Assembly (NCBI GenBank): GCA_903813345.2
Contig: CAIIXF020000010.1
Coordinates: 24,345,740-24,409,739 of the forward strand
Reading direction: 5' to 3'
DNA length: 64,000 nucleotides
Source of the DNA: Owenia fusiformis
Taxonomy: Eukaryota; Annelida; Polychaeta; Sabellida; Oweniidae
The position numbers and the translations under genes were made by a program. Below the pieces are notes generated by a model. It did no database searches, was not told the DNA's origin, and saw only the letters and a program-made list of their open reading frames with translations. Shown here piece after piece: positions 1-12,120 of the stretch (the first letter of the stretch is position 1; every line of letters begins with the position of its first letter).

Positions 1-1190
1 TTTAAGTTATTTCTGTTCAACATGAATTCAGAAAACTCCTCTGACTCCTGGTTCAAAAACTCGCCTATTTTCAAAATGGCCGCCATTTTTGTCTCGCGAA
101 ATTCACTTTTGACCCATTTCCTAGCTTTACATATAATTTCAAGTGTCCTACATTGTAGAAATCCATGTCAATGTAAAGGGTAGATATATGAAATAATTTT
201 GTTACAAAAAATCAGAAAAATTTTATCCATTTTTTTATTTTCAGCCATTTTAGTTATTCTGTCGATAGGATTCCTGTTTTAAGTTATTTCCGTTCAACAT
301 CAATTCAGAAAACTCCCCTATGACTCCTGGTTCAAAAGCTCGCCTATTTTCAAAATGGCCGCCATTTTTGTCTCGCGAAATTCGCTTTTGACCCATTTCC
401 TAGCTTTACAAATAATTTCAAGTGTCCTACATTGTAAAAATCCATGCCAATGTAAAGAGTAGATGTATGAAATAATTTTGTTAAGAAAAATCAGCGAAAG
501 ATTATATCCATTTATCTATTTTCAGCCATTTTAGTTAACATTGATTTGTCCATCTGTCTCGCAAAATCCACTTTTGGACCATATACCTTAAACCCTCTGT
601 GGATAGGATTCCCATTTTAAGTTAATTTTGTTCAACATCAATACAAAAAACTCTACAAATGACTCTTGGTTCAAAAACTCGCCTATTTTCAAAATGGTTG
701 CCATTCTTGTTTCGCGAAATTCACTTTTTGCCCATTTCCAAGCTTTACAAATAATTTCAGCTGTCCTGCATTGTAAAAAGTCATGTCACTGTAAAAGGTA
801 GTTGTATGAAATAATTTTGTTACAAAAAATCGGCAAAATATTATATCCGTTTTTTTTATTTTCAGCCATTTTAGTTAACATTGATTTGTCCATCTGTCTC
901 GCGAAATCCTCTTTTGGACCATTTGCTTAAAACCTCTGTCGATAGGATTCCAGTTTTAAGTTATTTTTGTTCAACATCAATACAAAAAACTCCCCTATGA
1001 CTCCTGGTTCAAAAGCTTGCCTGATTTCAAAATGGTCGCCATTTTGGCCCATTTCCTAGCTTTACAAATAATTTCGGGTGTCTTGCATTGCAAAAAGCCA
1101 TGTCACTGTAAAGAGTAGTTGTATGAAATAATTTTGTTACAAATTATTGGCAAACAATTATATCCGTTTTTTTTTTCAGCCATTTTAATT
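1..1190. repeat. Tandem repeat, period about 338 bp, four units
   Basis: Units begin at about 1, 278, 616 and 955 with TTTAAGTTATTTNTGTTCAAC. Each then carries an AAAATGGCCGCCATTTTTG palindrome, a TCTCGCGAAATTC block and a GAAATAATTTTGTTA block. The first unit is about 60 bp shorter than the others. No coding potential is seen. The last unit fades into unique sequence around 1190. Confidence 0.85.
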
Positions 1191-1441
1191 GACTGAGAGA
1201 CAGATGGCTTGAAATAATTTTGTAACAAAAAATCAGCAAAAAATGTGACCATGTGAGCCCAGTACCCACGGTACTAATTTTTTTTATGTAGATGGATTGA
1301 GATTAGGATAAGATTTATCCTTGGATATTGTTTAAATTCACCAATGTTAGGATAAATTCCATAATTAATCCCAGAATGCATCATTAGTAATGAATCATTA
1401 CTATGGAGATCAGAGGCGTAGCTAGGCCATTTCGCAAGTGT
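1191..1441. other. Spacer ending in a GGCGTAGCTAGG module
   Basis: No gene is seen. From about 1411 there is an AGAGGCGTAGCTAGGCC motif running into the assembly gap. It resembles the outer end of the hAT-like elements at 19226 and in the arms of 44833-45711, so a mobile element may begin here and be hidden by the gap. Confidence 0.4.
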
Positions 1442-1941
1442 NNNNNNNNNNNNNNNNNNNNNNNNNNNNNNNNNNNNNNNNNNNNNNNNNNNNNNNNNNN
1501 NNNNNNNNNNNNNNNNNNNNNNNNNNNNNNNNNNNNNNNNNNNNNNNNNNNNNNNNNNNNNNNNNNNNNNNNNNNNNNNNNNNNNNNNNNNNNNNNNNNN
1601 NNNNNNNNNNNNNNNNNNNNNNNNNNNNNNNNNNNNNNNNNNNNNNNNNNNNNNNNNNNNNNNNNNNNNNNNNNNNNNNNNNNNNNNNNNNNNNNNNNNN
1701 NNNNNNNNNNNNNNNNNNNNNNNNNNNNNNNNNNNNNNNNNNNNNNNNNNNNNNNNNNNNNNNNNNNNNNNNNNNNNNNNNNNNNNNNNNNNNNNNNNNN
1801 NNNNNNNNNNNNNNNNNNNNNNNNNNNNNNNNNNNNNNNNNNNNNNNNNNNNNNNNNNNNNNNNNNNNNNNNNNNNNNNNNNNNNNNNNNNNNNNNNNNN
1901 NNNNNNNNNNNNNNNNNNNNNNNNNNNNNNNNNNNNNNNNN
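1442..1941. other. Assembly gap, 500 N
   Basis: Exactly 500 N, the length usually used for a gap of unknown size. Open frames spanning it are artefacts. The inverted-repeat element that follows starts immediately after the gap, so its true left end may be hidden. Confidence 0.99.
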
Positions 1942-3532
1942 TGTCTAGTTTTTCAGCGTTTTGGAAATATTCCGATTTATACCCCCCTGGTGTAATTTTA
2001 AGGGGTGTACTTGAAAAGCCATATATCATTCCTAGAATATAGAGCCAATCATCTTGATTATTCCAGGTAATCATGTACTTATCATGTCCTACCATTATGA
2101 CAAGTTTCATTAAAGTTGATTGACTGGTTGCTATGGAAATGGAGATCATATGTTAAAAAGTACACATTTTCGTCAAAATGTAAGATACCCCATGAGACAA
2201 AACACATATTTTTTTCATGAAATTGGAAGGAATCACCATGAAACCATTTTAGAAAACTTATCCAAAGTATATTTGATAATATTAAATCAACTGTTGTTTT
2301 ATCTTATCCACACAGTGAAATCTATTGCTGATGATTATATGGCAATGCAAGTAAATTTAGAAAGGGGATGTGGCACTTTTCCAAAGAATTCTTTATTTGT
2401 GTTCAACTTTTTGAAGAAAATAAGAAACCATTTGTCCTGAAATTAACAGATATTATTCACATCATTATGTTTGACTATCATAGAAAATTTCATCAGTGTT
2501 GGATCACTGGTTACTATGGTAAACAGATTTATACCCCATTGGTATGACTTTGAGGGGGGTACAATGAAAGCCATCTATAATTCCTAGAATATACAGCCAT
2601 TCATCTTGATATTTACAGGTAATCATCTACTTAAGGTGCACTACCACTATGACAAGTTTCATTAATGTTTAACACTTGGTAGCTATGGTAACATAAATAA
2701 TTTATTAAAAAATACACATTAAGGAAATACTATGTATTATTCCTAGAATATTCAATTAATCATCTTGATATTTATGGGTAATCATCTGCTTATCATGTCT
2801 TACCAGTATGACAAGTGCCATCAATGTTGGTCAATTGGTTGCTATGGTAACAGAAATAATTTCTTAAAAATTGCACATCAAGGGGTACTATGTATAATTC
2901 CCAGAATATTTAATCAATCATCTTGATATTTACAGGTAATCATCTGCTTATCATGTCCTACCAGTATGACAAGTGCCACCAATGTTGGTCAATTGGTTGC
3001 TGTGGTAACAGAAATAATTTGTTAAAAAGTGCACATTAAGGGGGTACTATGAAAGCCATGTATAATTCCTAGAATATTCAATAAATCATCTTGATATTTA
3101 CGGGTAATTATCCGTTAACATGTCCTACCAGTAAAACAAGTGCCTTCAATGTTGGTAATTTGGTTGCTATGGTAACAGAAATCATTTGTTAAAAGAGTAC
3201 ACATTTTCGTAAAAAGCTAAGACTCGTGCAACCTTTGACATTAAGCACATACTATGTTCATCATTTTGGGAGAAATAAGCATGGAAACATTTCATAAAAC
3301 TTATCATATCTCATCAATCACAACAGTTGACGCTTTATTGCCATCACTGGTCATCAACGGACATGTTTTACACTCAGAGTAATACATGCTGTTGTTCTCA
3401 ACTTTTTCACGTCTGCTGGTTTTTTCAACTGTTCATTGTTTTTAGAATTCATTAAGAAGCATTTCCAGTATTTTTAATTGGGTGTAATAGTTGTATATAT
3501 CTCTTAGTTTGTTTATTACAAGTGACGTGGTA

Positions 3533-3700
3533 ACTTGTTGATGTCAAAATAGAGCCAAATTGGCCAAACCAACCCATTCCACTTGATGATCTCATAGACA
3601 TATAGTCACATAAAGATTGCAACAGATGCTTTGACAGAAGTAGACGTTGAAAGATCTATGAATGAGGATTTTGATGCAAATGGTATAAAAGATGACTAAG
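3533..3700 (+). pseudogene. Possible coding remnant at the centre of the foldback
   Basis: Between the arms, one frame reads LVDVKIEPNWPNQP followed by LDDLIDI and a stop. A second frame just downstream reads IATDALTEVDVERSMNED and then DDANGIKDD-like residues to a stop at about 3698. The acidic, codon-like composition differs from the surrounding repeats and suggests the frameshifted C-terminal end of a lost protein. No family is recognised. Chance is a real alternative because the frames are short. Confidence 0.2.
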
Positions 3701-4226
3701 TGAGATCAGCTCATAATTTACTATGTCCCTACGCATAATGTGACAGCCGCATTCTGCATAGTTTTATTATCATAAGCAAATACAATACATCAAATGGCCC
3801 AGATGAAATATCCATTGATTAAATATTATCAGACATACTCAAAATAGTTTTTTTTAAATGTTTTGATGCTAATTCCTCCGAATTTGATGAATATTTTCAA
3901 TGTCTTAGGGTGTGTCTTAAAATTTTACGAAATGTGTACTTTTTTAACAAATAGATTTCTACCCACATTTGACCCACATTGATGAAATGGTCGGACATGA
4001 TAAGTAGTAGATTGTCTGTAAATATCATAATGATTGTTTCGATTATTTAAGGAATTATAAATGGATTTCATAGTACGCCCTAATGTGTACTTTTTAACAA
4101 ATGATTTCTGTTACCATAGCAAACATTTACCCCGCATTTATGAACTTTGTCATAGTGGAAGAACATGGTGAGTAGATAACTACCTGTCAATAACAAGATG
4201 ATTGGTTAGATATTCTAGGAATTATA

Positions 4227-5240
4227 CAGGGTGTCCCAAAAAAAAGGAAACCAGCAATAGATTGCTTATTTCTCAAATATGAATAATGATAGGAAAATTT
4301 CACAGCTACCATCTGATAGATTATGATGTCCTCTTTCTTATGATACCAAAGTTGTCTATTTTCCTTCACGGATGACTGAGTTATAAGGGATTTAAGTGAC
4401 CATGTCAGAAATGAGTTTGTACCACTTTCAGCCAAGTCAATTTCACCATCATAACAAAGTGATAAGTAACAACAAACATAAGGATATCACTCTTTTACTC
4501 ATTTATTCCAATTAAAATTACACATATCATATTTAACACCCCTTTTAAATCCCAATGTCCATTTAAAGTTGTTTTAACCCCAGTGTCCTTCAACATGACC
4601 CCCATTCCTTTCAATGCAAATGTCTCCCCATGATCTCATAGCACGTACTGCATCCCCGATGATGTCTCTCTGTCCCCTTAAATCCTTCACTGCTGCGACA
4701 ATCCTGGCCCTTAGATCATCAACGTCTCTTGGTGGTGTTGTGAAGACTTTACCCTTAAGATAACCCCAAAGGAAGAAGTCGCAGGGTGTCAGGTCTGGGG
4801 ATCTTGGTGGCCACTCAATCTCGTGGTTCAAGGCAATCACTCTTCTGTTGAACAGCGCCCTTAATCTGTCCCGAACGATAATCCGACGATGAGGAGGAGC
4901 ACTACGACTACTCTTTGATCTTGGGTCAGCTGCATGAACTTGCTATGTTGAATGCTTGTTTAGAAATGTGTATTTCGAATAGGACATGGTCTTGCATAGC
5001 CATTTTAATCCCTCATTGTTCAGCCATTCATGACAGAAAAAGTGGCACAAACCAATTTCTGACATGGTCACTTAAATCTCTTAGAACTCAGTCATCCGTG
5101 AAGAAAAATAAACACCTTTGGTATCATAAGAAAAAGGACATCATAACCTATCAGATGGTAGCTGTGAAATTTTCCTATTATTATTCATATTTGAGAAATA
5201 AGCAATCTATTGCTGGTTTCCTTTTTTTTGGGACACACTG
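4227..5240 (-). mobile_element. Tc1/mariner (IS630) element with about 205-bp inverted repeats
   Basis: The left end CAGGGTGTCCCAAAAAAAAG matches the reverse complement of the right end, CAGTGTGTCCCAAAAAAAAG. A TA dinucleotide lies on both sides (4225-4226 and 5241-5242), the Tc1/mariner target duplication. The inverted repeats run to about 4432 and from about 5035. At 1014 bp the element is internally deleted, but it still holds the C-terminal part of a transposase. It interrupts the right arm of the 1942-6045 element and is therefore younger. Confidence 0.88.
4574..4840 (-). pseudogene. Mariner-type transposase, C-terminal fragment
   Basis: The minus-strand frame includes WPPRSPDLTPCDFFLWGYLK, the block that carries the third catalytic acidic residue in IS630/Tc1/mariner DDE transposases of the kind that start with a DUF4817-type helix-turn-helix. 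The open frame extends upstream of 4840 to about 4915 with an APPH motif like the one after the second catalytic Asp. The N-terminal DNA-binding half and the first catalytic Asp are missing, so the product cannot be active. It lies between the inverted repeats of its own element. The same protein family supplies the N-terminal fragment at 37478-37723. Confidence 0.85.
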
Positions 5241-6045
5241 TATATGGCTTTCATAGTACCTCCCTCAATGTGTACTTTTGAAAAAATGATGTATGTTTCC
5301 ATAGCAACCAATTGATACACATTGATGAAAATTGTCATGGTTGTAAAACATGATATGTAGACGATTACCTGTAAATATCAAGATGATTGGCTGTATATTC
5401 TAGGAATTATAGATGGCTTTCATTGTACCCCCATTAAAAATCATACCAAGGGGTATACATCTGCATACTATAGTAACCTGTAAACCAACACTGATGAAAC
5501 TTTCCATGATAGTCAAACATAATGATGTGAATAATATCTGTAAATAACAGGACAATTGGTTATTTAATTTTTTCAAAAATTTGGACACAAGTTAAGAATT
5601 CTTTGGAAAAGTGCCACATCTCCTTTCTAAATTAATTTGCATTGCCATATAATCATGAGCAATAGATTTCACTGTGTGGATAGGATAAAACAGCAGTTGA
5701 TTTAATATTATCAACCACACTATGAATAAGTTTTGTAAAATGTTTTCATGGTGTTGCTTCCCAATTTCATGAAAATAATATGTGTTTTGTCTCATGGGGT
5801 GTCTTACATTTTGATGAAATTGTGTACTTTTTGACATATGATCTCCATTTCCATAGCAACCAGTTGACTAACTTTGATGAAACTTATTACTTTTGTAGGA
5901 CATGATAAGTACATGATTACCTGTAAATATCAAAATAATTGGTTGTAAATTCTAGGAATTTTACATGGCCTTCCTAGTACCCCCCTCAAAATCAAACAAG
6001 GGGGGTATAAATCTGAATATTTCCAAAACGCTGAAAAACTAGACA

Positions 6046-7067
6046 CCAGTATTTTCAGAATCAATGTAGAATCATAAACCACAAGTTACCTACATAAAGA
6101 GAAATTTGCTATTTTTCAAAACCACTTTTACACCACGCTCATCCAGTAAAGTTTCCATACAGACATTTAATTTCAAATTCCAATGTAGATGCCAATGGGC
6201 ATCTAGATTAGAAATGCCCATGTCATGGGCATTTAAAATAATAATCACATCCCAACTCTTAAAACATGCTTATATTAGGATACTGTTAGAGTCTCAAAAG
6301 GCAACAAGAACATTCATTTTTGAAAAGGAAAATTTAGTCCCCCCAAAAATGCCCATTTGGGGATTTATTCTCAAGATTTTTATGTAATTGCCTGTGAGAA
6401 TTTATCAAAAATATTTTTATTTCCATTCACATGTCTTATTATCAGTCAAAATCAAAATTAAGCCAATATCCCAGATGCGAGTAGAAATAATCTTGATTTA
6501 CGTCATTATAAATTCACAATTTAGTCAAACTGATGTCATATTTGGAATCTACATGTAAAATTACATTTAGAAATGTGGTTTTGAAAAGACTTTATCAACT
6601 TTGAAAATTTAATTTTTTTGAAAATGTGACTTCTAGGTCAAGGAGATTCTCCATAGAGCCCATGTTGTAAAACCACAAAAAGTGAAATATCTTTTCTTGT
6701 GTTGGGCAGATAATATTTTCTTTTACTGGACATATTTTAATTTGTATAACTATCAGATACATAAAGGTAATATGAAAAGTGAACCATTAAAACTGATGCA
6801 TATTCAAGTTCAAGGGAATTTTGTAATACCCTGCCATGTTAATTCCCCCGAATCAGCCACCTGGTGGCGAAACTGGTAACTACCTACTCGCATCTGAGTA
6901 ATTGATTTCATTTTTTGTATTAGAAAACAGCAAAATTTTGACAAAAATAGCATTTTTCAAAGTTGACCTTTAAACCACCCTAATGTCAAGGTCAAATGTC
7001 TAAATTCTAAGAAATCACATCTTAAGTAATAAGTCATACTTCCTCTTCAATTCCATGTCAATATATA
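6046..7067. other. Spacer with a dispersed repeat at 6472-6620
   Basis: No gene is recognised. About 150 bp from AGATGCGAGTAGAAATAATC to ACTTTGAAAATTTAA reappears at 63850-63998 in the same orientation, so this is an interspersed repeat. The rest is AT-rich, with frames that look random. Confidence 0.7.
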
Positions 7068-7542
7068 CTGTAAAATGGGTAATTTTGACATCAGGAAATT
7101 TTAGCGATTTTTCAATTTTAGGGGGTTTTAGTGCGGGAAATTTTAGCGAAATGAAGATTAATCTTTAAAAAATCAAATAAGCGAAATGCATTAGAAATTT
7201 TATAATTTATGGCAGAAGAATGAATAACGGACATGACAGAGGAATTGTAAGACTTCTAACGCACATGGTATTGGTCCAAACTACTGTAATCTCATCTGAC
7301 TAATCACGGTAGCATTTAAAAATATTTACCTTTTCAAATTACAAACCGGAAGTCGAGCACTGAACGAAAAGCTCCATAAATACTAGTATTCATGTAGTTT
7401 CCCGGGAATTTGCAAATTTTAGCGCCCGGTTTATTTTAACCCCCGTTTATTTTAACCCCGGTTTATTTTAGTGAATTGAATTTTTAGCGAAACTATAGCG
7501 ATTGCTAACAATTACCCCTCGCTAACAATACCCGTTTTACAG
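7068..7542. mobile_element. 475-bp MITE with CTGTAAAA termini and a TTTTAGCG array
   Basis: The left end CTGTAAAATGGGTAATTTT and right end AATACCCGTTTTACAG are inverted. TA flanks both sides (7066-7067, 7543-7544), as for Tc1/mariner/pogo MITEs. Inside each end are several TTTTAGCGAAA or TTTATTTTAACCCC units. There is no coding capacity. Confidence 0.85.
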
Positions 7543-7664
7543 TACTTGTTTTGTAGGGGGGCTAAAAGAGGGGTTTACCGCCACCTGTCCTTTACATTGC
7601 ACGTTATGCACCCCTGGGGCCAACACGATCCTCAGAGACCCAGAGGGTGCATGAATGCACCTAA

Positions 7665-7805
7665 CCAACTGCCAGAACGGATGCTTACAAGTTTAGTTAC
7701 TTTCCAAGGACAATAGTAAAATGGAACACTCTACCCAGTGATATTTTAGACAGTGATAGCCTATCCAGTTTTAAATCTTCTGTCAGCAAGCAGCTTAACA
7801 ATTAG
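7665..7805 (+). pseudogene. LINE (non-LTR retrotransposon) ORF2, C-terminal tip
   Basis: After an in-frame stop at 7662-7664 the frame reads TDAYKFSYFPRTIVKWNTLP and then SDILDSDSLSSFKSSVSKQL before TAG. The SYFPRTI..WN.LP block, followed by a short helix with SLSSFK, is the conserved end of reverse-transcriptase ORF2 proteins in many animal LINEs. Everything upstream, including the endonuclease and reverse transcriptase, is absent, as expected for a 5'-truncated copy. There is no clear poly(A) or short-repeat tail. Confidence 0.75.
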
Positions 7806-8269
7806 GCTCAGTTGTATTTTAGCAATAGGTCTATGGTACATTCTTAAAATTTGTTTTTGTTCTATACAAGTAATTATTGAATATGGCCTACTTTTCTACG
7901 AACGGGAGCATCGACCTTGGGGAAGATGCCTCCTTAAGTGGAGAAGTGTTTCATTTCAATGTACATGTACATTTTAAAATGAGTTGTAAACCATAGATCT
8001 ATTTTTTAAATGTTAAGGTTCAAATTGTATTCTATTCAAATTATATCACTGTTAAACTATATATCTGCTTTAAATGGGCTTATTAGCCTTTTGCGGATTA
8101 TTGATGTAGATGTAGAATTTGACTTTGGGAATAAACATTTGAACAATGGAAATAGCCGAAGCACTCCATTAAATATACGCTCGCTTATTTTATACTTTTA
8201 TCAACAGACACTTTCTTGGTCCATCCTGTATATTAGGGGAAATTTGTGCAACTTTGAAAGTTGGTAACC
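7806..8269. other. No feature recognised
   Basis: AT-rich sequence, possibly the 3' untranslated part of the LINE fragment just upstream. No splice-flanked frame or repeat was noticed. Confidence 0.5.
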
Positions 8270-8750
8270 CTAGTAGGAACATTAGGTACCCAGTCACCCA
8301 ACTTCCCAGTTTTTTACAAAGACCCCCCACGAAGTGGCCTGGGATTTGTACTTTATTCCCACTTGAAGCCATTCACGTGACCTAAAGACCGCCTTTATTC
8401 CCTTATATGGTAAATCGTCAAGGTAACTATCAAGACGTCATACGATGCGATTATGAATCGATTGTGTTTCCAAGTAATGTCGTCATGTGACATCACCGAT
8501 GCATTCACCATTGCTCTCAAGTTTGGTCTAAACTGGTAAGCGAATTTTAACATTTCTGTCATTTTAAAGTCTGATTTGTGTATTTATAACCAGATTTCAC
8601 TTCATCTTGATTGTAAAAATGAGTAGAATGGTAAATTATGATTGTGCTGAATCATTATTCAGGCTAGAAGTGGTGAAAAAATCAATTAAATATGAACTTA
8701 AAGAAATTTTGATTTCGTTTCTCATGGTCTCACCCTAGGCCAAACTTAAG
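8270..8750 (+). repeat. Left copy of an inverted promoter/first-exon-like module
   Basis: About 480 bp is matched in reverse at 17340-17775. Shared landmarks, in order: CAAAGACCCCCCACGAAG, CACGTGACC, TTATATGG, GATTGTGTTTCCAAGTAATG, GTCGTCATGTGAC, CATTGCTCTCAA and then a splice-donor-like G/GTAAGCG (GT at 8536-8537). The palindromic CACGTG and TCATGTGAC boxes, the ATATGG stretch and a preserved donor would suit a promoter with a non-coding first exon. That function is inferred. A partial direct copy of the part after the donor lies at 8990-9060. Confidence 0.6.
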
Positions 8751-9964
8751 TCTTAGTCTAATTCAGATGTTCTGATTTTGATTGTGAATGGCTAGGCTAG
8801 TATGCTGGTCGTGCTTGCGCCTGACTGATCGTGTGGGAGCAGCAATCCCTCTGAAGTGTATATTTCAGCAGTGCCAGAATAAATGAATGGAAAATAAAAA
8901 ATAAATCAGTACACGTTTCACATGCATTTTGTAAAGTAGTCTATCTAGGCTAGGCCTAAAGGTGATCCGGCAGAAATCAATATAGACTTAACATATTCTG
9001 TCATTTTAAAGTCTGATTTGTGTATTTATAACCGGATTTCACTTCATCTAAATTGTATTAATCGAGCTGCATCGTCAATTTTGTATCACACTCTCCACAC
9101 GACACAGTGGCCAATGTCAAACTTAAATGTTCACACCCCTTTTTGTACCCCTTTATTTCTTTTTCAGTGACATCAACTACAAAAACATCATGCAGTATAG
9201 GCCTATAACAACAACACAAGTGTAACAACTGTGAAGGCCAAAGTAAGTAGTACATTGTATTTCCATTAACCTATTACACTCAGAGCGAGTGTAAGTTGTC
9301 ACTCGTTAGTTTTTCGTGACTGAAATTCCCTACAAAATTTCCCTGGTCATCAACCTGATTTCCTGATTTTGAGAGAATACATGTATGTTTGAGAATCGAT
9401 AAAAGGTCAGTGAGTCACATAAGAAGGGGGTGTCAAATTACTACATTTGATTTAGAACTGTGATATGCAGACATGACTTCAAAATCATCAAAAAGTCAAG
9501 TGACATTCCTGGGTGACATTCTAAATGTACATTTCCTCGACTTATGGTACACGTGGACAATAACATTTTTGAAAAATTGCTATCCTGCACATGTTATTTT
9601 CTGGTACAGAATAAAGTATGAAAAGGGCACGATCCACGAGTGGATTAAAATCATATCACAAGTAAATCATAGGATGTTCTTTTTATGTTCAAATATGGGA
9701 ATAGGCCACTGGACACCATTACTGTAATGAGCTTAACAATTGCCTCACTGATTAAAAAAAACATGAATATTTTCGAACGAAATGAAAAGTACATACAAGT
9801 AAATGTATTGACAAAGGTCATAAATATGCCTTTCCGTCCTTTACATTTCCAGGGCACACAAGGTAATCAAAAAGGTTTAACAAGTCCAAAATGACATACA
9901 GTACCTGAGGATCAATCCAGAATCTCCAAAGACAACTACCAAGGGCAACATTGAGGAAAAACCA
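8751..9964. other. Spacer with a short direct repeat at 8990-9060
   Basis: The sequence TCATTTTAAAGTCTGATTTG and about 70 bp around it repeat the segment at 8552-8625. Otherwise there is no recognised feature. The open frames at 9058-9255 and 9473-9894 have no familiar motif. Confidence 0.55.
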
Positions 9965-10139
9965 GTGTCTAGAAGTCATTGAGCTACCAGGGTTTAAATT
10001 GGACTTTCTGAAATTTGTTGTCTATTTTTGGGCTCTATGATACCACAATATATGTGCTAAAGTTAGAAGATTTTTTATGTCACCATGTAGAGATCATGAG
10101 ATGGTGACATATAATGTTGAAGTTTGTAAAGTTTATGAA
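9965..10139 (+). repeat. Inverted-repeat arm paired with 15360-15515
   Basis: Landmarks TTAAATTGGACTTTCTGA, TATTTTTGGGCT and a TGTCACCATG...GGTGACA hairpin recur in reverse complement at 15360-15515. The arms are diverged. They could be the ends of one old 5.5-kb element or two independent copies. Confidence 0.6.
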
Positions 10140-10147
10140 GTGTCTGG

Positions 10148-11745
10148 AGTACCTTAAAATTTAAGGCTCTTTAGCCAAAAATGCTAAAAAGCCTTAAAAT
10201 TTAAGGCTATTTAGCTGTGAACATAGTGTTTTGGCTAGAGAGCATTTGTGTTTATAATCCGTGTTTATATAGTTTTTTATTGAAGTTTTCGTCATCTAAA
10301 CAATAAAACAACACTCTCGAAAGTTTTTCAACCCAGAATGCCACTTAAAAATTTCACACATGTATATCAGTGAAAAGTTGCAAAAACACTCTGGTATAGT
10401 GGTTAAGGTGCTCGCTCACCACTTCTGCGGCATGGCTTCGATTCCCCGACGGAGCATTTTTTATTTTGAATAACAAGCCGGAAGTTTGTTCTCTGAGGTC
10501 CGGAAATTATGTACACAATTTTTTCTAGAATTCTTGGGCTTGCTCCATCGCTCAATCATCAATGTTTAATGAAATTAATCACTTGTATTGGCTATAGTCA
10601 CGAGAATACAGGGAATCCCATTTAAAGATGGCAAAAAGTATGATGAAGACCTGGGGATGAAAAAGGATCTTGTTTCTTCTAGATCAGCACATCTTGACGA
10701 AGTTTATCATGAATGCAGGGACATCACAGAACACACTTCCAAATCTATTGCCCATTAGATTTCAATGCTGATTTTAGAATTTTTCACGTGACGAGATATT
10801 TTTGCAAAATATTTTCCTCATAAGTGAGAATTTAAGCACATGAGAGAGCACAAAGAAAATTTACAGTACAAGAGGTGAACTGTCGAGGAAACAGCGGCTT
10901 ATGCAACACAACAACAACATTTTTATCCTAGCCTCCAATCCATCAATAAATGTCTATACATCAAAATCTTTACTAAACGGACGTTGCGATTTATAGTGGA
11001 TAAAATGGTAAAAATAACATTTTTCTGGCTATACATGACTGCCTGGTCTTACACCTTCTCTAGTGAACCAGAGACATATATATATTTTCGATATATGCAT
11101 GAACATCAAATAAACGAACATTTACTTTTCAAAATCGATGTTTGAACCTTTTAAAAGCCAAATTTAGACTGAAGATTGAAAACATTCTTTTATTTGTCTC
11201 GGTAGACCGGAAGTAAATTAATGAGTCGAGCAAAAAGTGATAATGTTTTTTTATGAAGTGGGTAAGTCAAAACAGTACTAATAGAAGTCAAAGTAAGCAT
11301 TAGAAGATCAGTTAAAACCATATAAATCAAATCGACGGCAAAGTTAGTTGAAATGACTGAAATCTTTAAATGTTATCTTCTTCATCTTCGCGGACCTCAG
11401 AGAAGACACTTCCGGTTTAATAATCGGTGATTTATCGATCAAAAAAATTTCTTTTTGAATTTGTCCGATATCTGCTAATATGGTATGTATATTTGTGCTG
11501 ATTGTTAAATTACAAAATAGGTTGGGTATAGAATATGTCAAAGTCGTTTGATCTAGTCCCAGAAGCAATATTTCGTCATTTCTGTCGCCTGGAATTCCTT
11601 TAAGGCTCTCTAGCAGAATTGGCTATCAAAATTTAAGGCTCTTTAGCCGAAATGCTAAAGAACCTTAAAATTTAAGGCTATTTAGCATTTTGGTAACCCA
11701 TTTGGCTAGAGAGCCTTAAATTTTAAGGCTCTCGAGGCGCGGCCT
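10148..11745. repeat. Direct repeats of about 100 bp flanking 1.4 kb
   Basis: Segments 10148-10245 and about 11622-11740 share, in the same orientation, CCTTAAAATTTAAGGC palindromes, GGCTCTTTAGCC and TTGGCTAGAGAGC. Both copies are internally repetitive. The 1.4 kb between them carries a tRNA-like sequence and otherwise unrecognised AT-rich DNA. An open frame at 11344-11568 on the minus strand abuts the right repeat but matches no family. Confidence 0.65.
10388..10456 (+). ncRNA. tRNA-Glu-like sequence (SINE head or tRNA pseudogene)
   Basis: TATAGTGGTTAAGG resembles an RNA polymerase III A box and GGCTTCGATTCC a B box, spaced as in tRNAs. The loop CTCGCTCACCAC has a CTC anticodon-like triplet. 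CTCTG and CGGAG can form only part of an acceptor stem. The anticodon stem is poor, so this is more likely a tRNA-derived SINE head or a pseudogene than a working tRNA. Confidence 0.5.
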
Positions 11746-12120
11746 AAAGTTTATAGTCCTATTCCTGTATTCATGCAAGTTAACAAATGCAATTGTCAAT
11801 GTAAAATTCTTAATTTATAACAGTTATCCATTAACAGAAAAGTTTAATTCTATAAGTTATTTCTGATGTCATTGTTACAACAGTTGATTTTAGGTAAACT
11901 TCCTTTCAATCACCCCAGGTAAGTTCTGCATTAGAGGCAGTACTATACGGACATGGGATTTTGTCAAAGTTTTAAATCGATTTAAAACTAATAAGGCCTA
12001 GTACAAAATGTAACATAAGGTAAAGGAGCATGCATTCCCATCCAGAAGAGATACACGTATAAATGGGACTCCTGTGGCAATGTAACCATTTACTTTAATT
12101 CAACTTTCAATTCCCTTCAC
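11746..12120. other. No feature recognised
   Basis: AT-rich spacer between the direct-repeat unit and the CCGTGACA element. Confidence 0.5.

Larger units (their letters stand above)
1942..6045. mobile_element. 4.1-kb inverted-repeat (foldback) element with internal short tandem units
   Basis: The left end TGTCTAGTTTTTCAGCG is the reverse complement of the right end at 6029-6045. The match continues inward through AAATATTC and GGGGGTA blocks. Both arms contain imperfect units of about 160 bp built around CCTAGAATAT, CTTGATATTTACAGG and GTTGCTATGG: plus orientation at 2030-3250, minus orientation at 4000-6000. A roughly 250-bp segment at 2130-2400 is mirrored at 5592-5850. The class is unknown, because no target duplication can be read next to the gap. 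A mariner is nested at 4227-5240. Confidence 0.8.

Noticed and set aside
1274-2149. Frames of 181-291 residues across the gap
   Set aside because: Most of their length is N.
2120-5837. An 80-residue frame open in both arms of the 1942-6045 foldback (2120-2440 plus, 5592-5837 minus)
   Set aside because: The two copies are the same inverted repeat. Most base differences change the amino acid and none shifts the frame over this short length, which fits neutral drift rather than a protein under selection.
11344-11568. Minus-strand frame with EILLLGLDQTTLTYSI, reminiscent of the ARL GTPase start LLLGLDxAGKTT
   Set aside because: The P-loop GK is missing and no later GTPase motif (WDxGG, NKxD) follows. 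It lies against a direct repeat, so chance similarity is more likely.
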